A DNA stretch of 64,000 bases from Caprimulgus europaeus (lineage: Eukaryota; Chordata; Aves; Caprimulgiformes; Caprimulgidae). The notes under the pieces were generated by a model. The model searched no databases and was not told where the DNA came from. It saw only the letters and a list, made by a program, of their open reading frames with translations. Where the stretch lies: contig OU015528.1 in NCBI GenBank assembly GCA_907165065.1, positions 33,316,515 to 33,380,514 on the forward strand. Reading direction: 5' to 3'. Below, in pieces: positions 32,901-44,900 of this stretch (position 1 is its first letter; each line of letters opens with the position of its first letter). The translations under genes were made by a program, and so were the position numbers.

Positions 32901-35900
32901 ACACTGGAGTGGGAGCATCCAGCAGCAAACACAGATACGAATGTTACAAAACCTTGGTGTAAAGGTATATTAGCTGCTCGCTGACATTTTTACTGAATTG
33001 AATCCTGAGTCATCTATCCAAACGCTGGCTTTGATTGAAGGAGGAATGTTATTAGCCTGGTACTGATTTTGAGCTGTGTAATTGAGACTGCATTTGAATT
33101 GCATAATAATTCTATCGTTGCTATGACATAGCGTAGGAGGTACGATTGCGGCACCATGTACCAATGGATCTGCTGAAAAGGCCTCCACTCCATTGGATTT
33201 ACTCTGAATGTCTAATCTGAAGTGCTATTCTCCAACTCCATTGTAACTTGTTTAAGAAAAAAATCCAAGAAATATAGAGTGGGACACTTCCACTGAAAAT
33301 GGATGTTGCAGTGCAAGCTGCTATTGAGCACAAGGCACCCTAGCTTGCTATCAAATACTTGCAATTTGTTTATGTTTTGATGGTAGGATTTCATGCTGTG
33401 TCTCATGGGGGAGGACTTCAGAATTAACTTTTCAGAAACTGCCTGTTGCCAAAGTGGGAGGTCATTTCAGGTTCATCCACCAACTCACAGCAGCAAAAGT
33501 TGCCAGGTTATGATTCCCTTTTATCCTCCTGGTGACTGTGCTTTGGAGGATGATACAGCTGGTCAAGCAAAGTCCCAAAGGAGTGTGCCTGGGAGGCTGA
33601 GAAGAGAGAGATCCACCACCTATGTGGATCAGAAGGGGGCAAAATTAATGTCAGGTTGATGGAAACTGCTGGCAACCTGGGGAGGGAAACAAGCTTTGGT
33701 GTTTGCGCAGCAGGTGATAAGTCCACACTGGAGTTGGACCTTACGTGTTCACTGTGGCTCAAGGCTTACATCACATTGAGATGTTTCAGGATGATCCTTG
33801 GGATTCATATGATGATGCTTTTGCCTTGAACAGGCACCGCTCCTCTCTTCAAGGCTGTTAATCCTTGACAGGCTTGAGTAATGAGGTCCCATCTATTTGT
33901 GGCAAGCCCCTGGGTGTCTCCTTTCTGTTTTCCACATGAAGATAAAGTGGAAGAGATAGAAATGAATCCATCCTGTTTTCTGTCAGTCACCATTGGGATT
34001 ACTTGTGCAAAAAGTAGTGTGAAGTTTGAGTTACAGAGAGCATCTTCACTGTTGTCCCCAACTTCCAGGTGTCCCTCCCATAGGTAGTGGTGATACTCCC
34101 ATATACTGTCATGTCTTGACATGGGGAGAGGTGAATGTGTTGATCAGGGAAGCTGTCTGTGGGCCCCTTTACATCTTCCAAACCAAGCAAAAACACTACT
34201 CTGAAAAACTCTATTTTTAATAGCTTCATATTGAGCTAAAAGTGAGGGGACTGATGTAAAAAGTTGTGAAGACCTCTGTGACAGAGCTGTCCTTGGAGAC
34301 TGTTACAGCTTGCTACTTGTCCACTTAGATGGACACCTCTTGGAAAAAGAGATCTCTGCAGTAGGTTCTGAGCCTGAAACTCAGGATGGGAATAAACAGT
34401 GGTTGACCAGGTTGTGAACTTCATGAAAGATTCATGTGATATTTGGGGAAGGTGGAAGTTCTCTGCTGGATACAGGGAAAGTTTGGCCAGCAGAGGACTG
34501 GTGGAGTGGTAGCCATGGGGAAGAAACATTTCAGAGGAAAGAGAGAAGCTGCATACTGGAGCTGGTACCACAGGCAAAGGACTTCTTGAGATTGCTGAGG
34601 AAATTTAGGCAGAAGAATGTATGTCAGTAGCTAGTTGTTTTGTCTAGTTGTTTTGCATTTTACGTGCTGTCTAAATAGTTGATGGTTGGGGGTACTCTGA
34701 GTAAAGCCTGTTTACTACCCTCTTGTGTCCCTAAAAGCTGGGGGCCTGGGGAAGAGCAGGGTGTAGATTACAGTCAGACATAGGCAGTGAGAGTACAACC
34801 AGTAGGACATGGTACCATTTCCACAGCAGAATATGAAAAGCATCACGAAGAAGAACACCAGACTGGAGAAGCTTGGGAATGCTGGATGCTAGGACGGGCA
34901 GGGGGGACTAGCAAAGGACCAGGTGGGATGATGCGGCACGTTGGTGCTTGTTGGGTGGACAGAACAGAGTCAGCATTGCCCTTGGGTGTCTTCATGCCAA
35001 CTCTACTGACTCTGCCCAGCTGCTGCACAGATGTGTTTGTGCACTGGGAGGGGGGAGGAAAGAGGAATGTGATTGATGCTTCCAAAGTATGCAATCCAAC
35101 CAAAAACATTGCTGGCAAAGGAATACTATCCAAGATGGAAATAACTGTGTGTGATAAATACTATGTTCTGGTTTCTGAAGCAGAGTCGTGTTGCTGCTCG
35201 TTTCTGGCCTTTGTCGTCAGCAGTGGGAGAATCCTCGTTTAGGGTCATCTGAACAGGTATGTAAAGGGAACCCTCTGCTGTGGCAACACTAGATGTGGCC
35301 CCATGTGAAAATGGGGACCCTTGCATGTGAAAAAGGCAAGTTTCAGCTTAGAATCAACAAGCAAGACCTTGCAGATCATTTCAGCATGGAAGCTACTGGC
35401 AGCAACTGCAAGTGCTGACAGAGTTGATCAGGTTTTACATGATCAGGCCAATAAAATCCTGAGATTTCTCCCATTCTCCTGAAAAGGCAAAGATTCAAGC
35501 TGTTGTACAGTGGAGATGGACTTCTAGGTCTGTACAGCTTGGGTACAGCATGCAGCTGAGGGGCATGGTAGGCCTCTGTGAAACCTCAGCAGATGAAAAG
35601 GGAGAAGAAAGCACTCACTAGGCACAGTGAGTCATGGTGATCTGTACGTTCAGGTCAGAGAGGGTATCTCTCTCCTTGTTGTTATTGCCTTCAGGATACT
35701 GTGAAGAAGCTCATGTTGTGATCATATGTGGGGATCTCTTTAGGAGCTTCCCTCACCCTGCATCTCCTGTTTCCTCATCTTACCTGAGTAGGAGGCTTTT
35801 CAGCTACCTTCCCAGTCACTTTATTCTGCTTGCAGCTCCCACCTTTAAAGGAATTACAATTCTGAATGTGCACCTGGAGCCTTGCTGTCCATGCACCCTC

Positions 35901-38900
35901 CAGGGCAAAAAGCTTTAATGTTATCCAAGAATCAGTTAAGCTGTGTTACTCAGTTTGATTCAACATCTCCTGTAATGATCTCCCATATGGCTGCCTGGTA
36001 ATAACAGGAGGGATTTTGCTTGGACACTGAGATCCTGATACTACCAATATTGGATTCATGGATTATTTGGTTTGGGATTCTTTTGTGTTTTGTTTTGTTG
36101 TGGGTTTTTTTTTTTTCCTCTCTTGCTTCACTCCCTGTGGCTAGGAGGGAAGGGTGGTGTGTCAAAGACAAGACTTGTAAACAAGATATGTGGGCTGTGT
36201 GTGACCTAGAGCCGAGTCTCTGAAAGCCCAGACACAAGCATAGCGAGCTGGGGGAGGAACTTCCCTTCCTCTCTTTGGGCTTTGAAGCAGATGTCTGAGG
36301 GTGAGATCTGCAGACAGCTCAGCTGCACGCTCAGCTCTTGTTGACTTCTATACAGTAGAAGCAGATGCTGAACCTTTCTGCTGAAGTGGGGCTTTGAACT
36401 TGCTACGCTTATTTCCCCATGTTGTAACAGTGGAAGAATACCTGTCTGCAGCCAGATATCAGCCAGATATCAGATATCCCATCATCTGGGAAAGCTTGCC
36501 AGAATATTTTGGTTATTTATTAGCATGGTGCTAAACAAAACTTGTGATTAAGTGCCTCACTGAAAACAGGAAGTAATTTAAATCCAATCCAGGCAGCTGG
36601 CTAGGGATATGTCAAAATTAAATGATCATTTTTATGTTCATCATGCAAAAACCCAGAGTGTTAAGGTGACAAGTTGGTTTGATAATAGAATAAAACATGA
36701 TAAAGCCTTTGTTTTGTTTCTGAATTCTGGCATGGTATTTCCCAGTACCTGCAGGGAAAAACTAGCAATTGAAATAAAGTTCATCTAACTTTTCTTTTTT
36801 GTTTCTTTGGAGCTTGTATTTATTATTCTTTGCCCATTTCAGTCACACTGGTGTTATGAGGAAAATGCAGAGAAAGTGATGCTCTGCGTTCTCGAGCACA
36901 GAAGTAACTCTGTTTTGCAACATGTGTTGGCAGTGTTCATACATCCCTCCCTGTGCAAGAGATGATCAGGAGAACTCTGAGAACGTCACGTACAAGCAGA
37001 AATACTGGAAAGAGAAAGTGGGTTCGCAACCATTTACATGCTATTTTAACCAGCACTTGAGGTGAGTAATCTACATTTGCATAGGCAGAAGTGCTTATGC
37101 ATCTGTGTAACAGCTGTCCATTGGTTCTGTTTGAAATATATATAAATACATGCATATGTATATACACACACCCCTACACAGTGATGTGGCTTAGTACACA
37201 GAGTTTAATGCAGAACTTTGCAAGAAAACTCTACCAATGAAAAACTACATAGAAAGCACAAAACATGTTTTTACCATTTGAAGTAAAAATATAAAAATCT
37301 GAGGAAAGTTTCTCTTAAAATACGTCATTTTATGCAAAAAAAGCATCTTGGCTTTTAAAACTCAGATAGCAAATTTCTGACTTTGATATTAATGTTCCTT
37401 TCCTCCATGGAAGAGAAATCCTACTGTGTTTATGAGGGGCTGAAAGAAAAGGGGAGACCAATAAAGAGTGCAAACCAGATCAGGAATTGTGTTCATGGAG
37501 GATTAATGAATCAGACACGTGTAACAAACGTTCACTGAACTGCCAGTTTCCATACATGCTTGCTGCGTGGGAAGTTGTAACCTGAAGCATCTCCTCTTCC
37601 ATTTCATTTCTTACTTTTACTACCAACGTTGATGTGACTTACATGTGTATAAGGGTGACATGTGGTTTCCTTCCTTCCTTCAGTAAACAGGAAGAGAAGA
37701 GAGTCCTTTTGCCTGTCTCTTTCTGATGATGTGCTGGGAAATAAAAGGTGATGTGGCAGCAGAAACTTGCTGTTACTGAAGTGTGCGGGCACCCTGGAAG
37801 GACTTTGGGATGATAGGTATTTAAGATCTCCAGATCAGCCAAGGATTTGTGGGGTTTAGACTTCAGTTCTGGAAGCATATGACACTTTCTTAAATTGGCC
37901 AGGATAAGTAATTTTGGTAGAGCTGAGACTGTTCTTGTTTGCTAAGTTAATCATTTGAATACGTCTGCCACATCAGGGACTGAAGAAGGAGACTGGTCCT
38001 ACCCCACCAGCACTTGAAAGTTAAACACGAGGGAGACCTAGGTGGGAATAGCTCGGTGCTTGCTGGTGCAATTGAGGGCTCAGTGTGGGAATGTTGGCAT
38101 CAGATATTTAAGGTTATTAAGACATCTAGGAAAATGGATGCTGCTGTGTGCTAGGACCTTGGAGGAACTGGGGAGATGGAGCAGGGTGGCAGGCACAGAG
38201 ATGCCCTGCTCTCCTGTGGGTGGCTCATTGGATACCTTGGGAGCTTTGGGTTTGTCCTAGGCTGGCTCTGATTGTTGTCCCCTCCCTGGAGAGGCCACAG
38301 ACCTAGTTGGTGTGCCCAGGATGACAGCCTGTTGTCCACAGTTAACTCTTTGCCGAAGGTAACCACCAGTGCTTTATTGTAAAAACTAGTTGTTATGGTG
38401 GGGGAAGAAGCGCTGTCTGCAGCATGCAGAGGTTAAAGCTTAGGGCACCCTGTGCGGTGATATCAGACCTGGCTGGGACCTTCCTGGGAGCTGCTTTGGT
38501 CCCAAGGTGCCAATGCTTGGGTCTGCTAACCAGTAGCCAAGTGATGGTTTTGGCTTTGCCAGGCAGGCAGGTGCTGCCAGTTCCCCACACTGCTGAGCCT
38601 GGGACCTGCAGCAGACACTGCCTGAGTGAGCAGGACAGTCAGAAACATGGGACCTTGTGGAGATGTCATGGATAGGTTTCATCTGAGATGGTGTGGGCAA
38701 GGTGCTGAGAAAGGTAGCTTTTATAGTCAGTGGAGAGAAATAGGAGCCTTTAATTTTATCCCCAAATATGCCTACTACAGGTTGTATGCCTGGAGGTGTT
38801 TATTTCTGTCCTGTAAAGGAGCTTAGGATTGATCTGCTTGGGTGTAGGCACCTAAGTGGTAGGTGTCCAGAGCTAGGTGAGCCGGTTCTCACATCACATC

Positions 38901-41900
38901 TATAGGTGGAGCAAAGGCAAAATTTTCTGAGAGGCTGCATGCTGCCTGGGGTCTGCCATTTATGTAGGCTGATACTGAGGAATTGTGCAGCACTTGGGCA
39001 AGGTTTTTTCCTTATAGTTGCTGCATTCTATACAGTTAAATGTTCTTGCCAAATGCAACAGCTGCCTTGAGATGCTGCCTTTTGCTGATCGTGCCACAAT
39101 TTATATACAGCAGAAGAGAGGCTCACTGCCAGAGATACTTGAAGATAGTCTAAGCTGAAATGTGTACACCATCTATTTTCTTCTGGAGATAAGAATGAGC
39201 TTTGAGAGATAAGGTTTTCTGACTTTCAATGTGCTTCTTCAGATATACTTTTAGAGCCATGATCACTAAACAGCTTGTGAAGCAGTAAAAAGCCATAAAA
39301 AATGAGGGGAAAATCTATTTGCTTCAGAATAGAAGTGTGCCTATTTTCTGTCTGTATTTTTTAACTGTGTGGATGAGCTAACTCTTCTGTGTCAGTCTGT
39401 ATGAAATGTAGAATATAGTGGTAGGATCCTTAGAGAGAGTAGTATTTGCAATAGTAATACTCTGTCTTTCAAAACAGCAGAGTAAAGTTCTAAGTAAATG
39501 TCCACGCAATGGATGAACATTGTCTCCTTTCTATCGGGCTTATTTAGCATTGCTGTTAGAATTGTTGCTGCACGGAGAGCACAATGTTAGGGAACATCTC
39601 CCTTTAGGTTGGTGGGGTACATTTCAACTGGCTGCTTTGAAAAGAAAAAAGTGATGCCATTTGTATAGTTCAAAGTCACACAAAAGGAGTGAGAAGCAGA
39701 CTTGGCAGTTTCAGTCATTCTCTGTTAATATAAATAAAGAGGCCCAGCACAACTAGCTTTCTGATTTACTTTAGGGAACCAAAGAGCAGCTTTGCTTGGA
39801 GCTCAGAGCTTTACTGAAAATCAAGATTTTGCTTTGCCACTGTAGGTACTTACCTTTAGTGTCCCACTTTTCGCTGTCTATCTTTGGGCCAAGGGTGCAA
39901 GCTGCATGGGAAAGTTGCTTTTCTGAACTTCTGGTGAAGGTGCCTGTCTGTTGGCATGATGATACTCTGGTCTGTAGGGAGCCCTGCCCAGCAGAAACCA
40001 CCTCTCAGTGTTTCAGAGCACAAAATAAATGACAAATTCTGAAAAGTTCTTGGGCTGTTGCCAAAGGTTTGAGAAGGTGCTGAGCTCCAGTGCTTTAGTG
40101 TTGTTTGATCTTGCACAGTGTAGAGAGGGGTCTGTAGTCATGACCACATGCAAACAAGGGTCATATTTGCATGTCCTAAAGTGGGGGTCCTGTGGGAAGA
40201 GGCAGGATGGGGCAGACCTGTCACTTTATTTCTTCAGGTTACAGGTCTTATTGACATCAATAACAAGAACAAAAAGAGAGAAACCAAGTTCTCCATCAGC
40301 TCAGACATCCCTGGTCTCATGCCATGCAGAGACAGGCGGAGCAACACATGTCAAGTCATTTCTTATTAGTGGCTAATTTATGTGGCATTATTGCTTTTCA
40401 GCTTTGGATTCAGCAAGAACGCTCTGTGGTTTCTTTGCCACAGCGTAGCAAATGAACCATCCATGCTTTATAGTTCTCTGTATTTGCTGCAGGATGCTGT
40501 ATACAAATTCACCTGAGATTTGAAGAGCAAATACTGTCTAGTGATTGGTGGCACCTGTATGGTGTTGGGGTACCCTGCAGGCCATTTACCTACCTGGGAA
40601 TAATTATCTGCAGAAGCCGAGGGCACTCGGGTAGTAGGGCTGCTCATTCACAAAGGCTGAAACTGAAATCTTGTTTTGCTTCAGTACTTCACAAAGTTTT
40701 CTAGATTAATTCCCTCCAGTCAGAAGATGTTGTTGCTATTACCTGTCATTTCTTTACTGTATCACCTGTGGAGCAATGCTCAGGCCTGAGCAGGAGGGCA
40801 CATTACTGTTTGTAAGACATAGCACTGCCCCTGCATGCAGCCGTCCAGCTGAGGGCCTCTGTGTCTTGCAACAATAGAGGAAAAAAATACAGATGAGTGT
40901 TTGTCATAGTGAAGGGATGCGAATAATTGTGGGTAAAATAAGTGTATATAGATTGCAAACATGTTTAAATCCAGATTGTTTGAATGCACAAAAATATTTG
41001 GGAGGTTCCCCTACCCCATGCCCCTGCCTCTGTTGGGTTTCACTGTGTTGCATAAATGGCACAGTGTGGTGCATAAATGATGACTGAAAGGTTTATGCGC
41101 CTGTAACTTTCTGGTCATACATGACTTTTTGCTAACTGCTGCACTGCAATTCTTCCCATAATGTTCAGCAATTGCTCCAAAGGCTCCAACGGAGGCCTGC
41201 TTTGTGCAGTGTCTGTTATGAACTGATTGGCAGTGCCTAACAGGGATGTGTTGCACAATACAACAACTAATCCAGTTACCCCTGGTCAGCCCTGAGCTCA
41301 AAGTCCTGCTAAAAATAAGTACTGGTCTCACCTTTCAGCAATGAAAACAGAATTCCTCCCTCCTTGTCTGCTCAGTGAAAGAGAAAGGTGTGTTTTCCAA
41401 GTTAAGGTGGAGGCTTCTTTGGGCCTTTTTTTCAGTTTGTTCATTCTTCTTTCACCCCAGGAATGCCGCTGGGCAGTGGCGGTGGTGCTGCTGCACAGTG
41501 GCCATCACCATTTGCAGCAGAACCAGGTCTTGATGCTGAGCTGGGCTTGAAAATATTAAGTTTTTTTCCCCCTTTTGTCCCAGTAGGTCTCTCTCTTGCC
41601 CCTGCCGCTGTTTTGTGCACTGATAGCTCGTGTTGGGAGCATCCCCTCAAGAGACCTTGCATTTGCTGTAGCAGCACAGCTCTGTCCTGCGGGCCAGGCA
41701 GGGCTTCTGCAGTTCTGGCTGCTGCTCTAGGTACTTTCTACAAGCAGATGTTGTTCTTTACCCCTTGGGTATTGTTGCTGGATCCCTTGGGATTTGCCCC
41801 AGGGATGTCCCCAAACACTCTGCAGGCTCAGAGGTCAGATGACGGCTGCTCTAGTTCCTTCGGAGGCTCACCAGCTGGTGATGGCTGTTTTGCTCTGCTT

Positions 41901-44900
41901 GAGAATTCATTTCTTCAGGAGGTGGAGGATGGCTCTTCCCCTAAACTGATGCTGTCACGTGAGGATAACGAACAGCCTGGAAGAAGTGAAATCTAGCCTC
42001 TGTAGGCTAACCTGTTAATTCATCACTAATGACATTGCTATATTTAATTCATCTATTTAATTCTGACTTTATCTCCCTCTATCTCCTCCTGATTTTTCCC
42101 CAGTCTTTTGCTTCAGACCTTGCAGATCTCTTATGAAATAGATATGGTTTTAGTCTGGCACAGATCACCTGAAAACAAATGCAAACTCTTCAGGTTTTTA
42201 GCCAGGCCCTTGCTCACACTGCCTGCCGTGCCAGTCCCTGGCTGCTGAGCTGGGACCTGCAAGTCCAACTTGCGAGCTGCCTGCCCTGTGCCTCCCTACC
42301 CCTCTTTCCAAGGAGCAAGTGGAACACTGGGTTGAGCTCAGTTACCTTGTTCACAGGGTGCAGCAGGTGGAGCCATGATGAGCCTGCAGGCCCCTGCAGA
42401 TACCTCCATGCATCTCCTGCAGTCTCAGGGCTGTGGTGTTCCTGCTGCAGAGGATGTCTGGCTACCTGGTCCCTGCTCCTCAGGCTGCTCTCACCATGGA
42501 CTTGCAAGTCCAGTATAACCCATGTGCCACTGGGGTGTTTTTTCCTGGTCAGGGGTGTTTTCCTCTGCCTGGATGGTCCTTCTCAGGTCACATTGGCTGC
42601 CAGCACCAGCCTGGGCTGTGGCAGCAGGGTGGTGGGCTCAGGGTCTAATGCAGCACGTCGTGAGGGTGCAGCGGGGCTGATTTTCCCTCCTTGCTTTGGA
42701 AGCTGTTATTTGCCATTGTTTGCAATCTCATCACCAAAAAGCAGCGGTTAAAGGAGTTATCTTGTAAAGGCAAATAGTTAATATTTTCTTTTCCAATAAC
42801 CCCTCTTCAGGTATTTCCCTCTGTTGTAAAAGCTCAGTCTCAGTGGGACCCTCTGCTGCTGTTGCATGCTCTAAGCTGTTTTCCAGAGCCCCTTCCATAA
42901 CTACTGTCAGCTCTGATAAAGGATCTGCAGAAAAGGGCTCCTCAACTGGGCACCACTGATCTCAGGCTCCCATCTTCTGCTGCCTCCTCTTGCCACCCCA
43001 GCACTCCCCAGTGCACCCAGCGACATCTCCACATAGGTCAGCAGATGCAGGAAGGAGGAGCTGGTTCTGACAGGAGGGAATCATATGAACACAAAGAAAT
43101 GGCATGAAATGCTGCCAAAGTTGATCTTGATAAGTTTCCATGGGCTGTTACAGGCAGATAACTGGGACATTGCCATTCAGGAGCATGTGGTCTATCTGCT
43201 GGCAGCACTATCTGCCTTTATTAGCTTTTCTCATTCACTCTGAGGGTCCAGCAGTGCTTATCTGCACTGGAAAGTTAATTTGGGATACAGTAAAGAGCAG
43301 CTGAAGGCACAGCAGTTCTTCCAGAATACCCACACAGATTAAACCAAGCAGGAGCACAGCTGAGATTTGTCCCACCATCTTTTGGCACCAAGAGTCAGTA
43401 CCAAGAGACTACATCCCAGAGGGTCTCTGGGCTCTCCTATGTGCTGGGTCATCCTCCAGAAGTGCTTCTCCCTCCCCCTGACTAAAGAAGGTCATTTAAT
43501 GTCTTAAGTGTGGTGCCGAAAGTAATTTAATGATGCATTTTGGGGGTCTCAGTCATGACTTGATGCATTGTCTGAAGAGATGCTGTGAGCAGCTGACAGT
43601 GAATTGCTGCACACCTTCTGCCATGCAGGCGTTTGCACAGGGACTCTTGCTGTAGTTAAGACCAGTGATAATATCCATCTGAACCCAAACTTCATCCTGA
43701 GGCTTCATTAAAGGCCTCTGTAAGTCTTTGACTCATTTCCAAAAGGGAAACTCTTTAAAATTGCTAAATTGCAAGAGTTACAGTCGCACCTATAATGAGT
43801 GTTTGGCATCCATCACTGTTACCTTTGGTACAGATGTTTCTCAAAATATCTATGATTCAGTCAAAAGGATATCTTGCTTTCCCCAATCACACTTTCTTTT
43901 CTTTATCTGAATCCAATTTTCTAGTTTGTTTGCTTGCTCCTTATTTTTGGACTCTTTGATTCGTATTCACTGTAAAAAAAATTCTTAAAAATCAATGTCA
44001 CTTGTAAGCTGAGAGGTGTGAGGACTGAATGTTGCCTACTTATGGCCTCCTTGACAATTAGCATTCCGTTATTCACAGGTGATGATACAGTAAGTATAAC
44101 GGAAGCAGTATTATGCCTCCTGTGAAAGGATTTTTCTGTTCAGGTGCTGTCATTTATATGGCATAGACTGGTGAGTTTGTGTACATAAAGTTAATATTAT
44201 TTTATTCAATTTGTGGTCTCCACATGTGCCTAATTATGTGTCTGGAGGATTTTGGTTGAGCAAACTTCATGTGTTCCACTATTGAATGCGCCTGGGTTTC
44301 TTTTGATCATTTTTTGTGTTACTGAGTTTCAAATTCTATATAGCTGACCTGCTCATAATGCAAGTCTCATTCTGCTCCTTACTGCACAAATAGAGATATG
44401 TGGTGCTGGCCTTGGGGATTTGCAGGCTGACTCAGTGCAGATGAACCTCCATTCAGCACTTTTGGAGAAGAGACCCCCAAATGCAAATGCAGGTGCAATT
44501 AAATCAGGGATCAGGTGTCGCCTGGTAGTCTGGCTCCACTGACCCCTTAAGGATGGATAAAACCCTCTAGATTTGCAGGCATCTCTATTAATTAACTTCT
44601 CAGTGAAGGAAAAAGAGTTTCTTGTTTCCCCCACAGGAAATATGTTCTTAGTGCTGCTTTCTGATCAGGAAGAAGCTGTTGGGGATAGATACCACGGTGG
44701 TTGCACAGGTATCTGTTCCCATGTGCCACCATGTTAGGAGAGCTTAACACCAAGGACCCGGCTGGATGGGCCTGGGTTGCCAGGGTTTTAGGCTGTGAGG
44801 TTTGTTGCTCCGAGGAGCGACAGGTAGCATTGATGCAGCAACATGGGATGGATGTGTTTAATGTAAATGAGGACCAATATGAGTTGAGACTATATGTATT

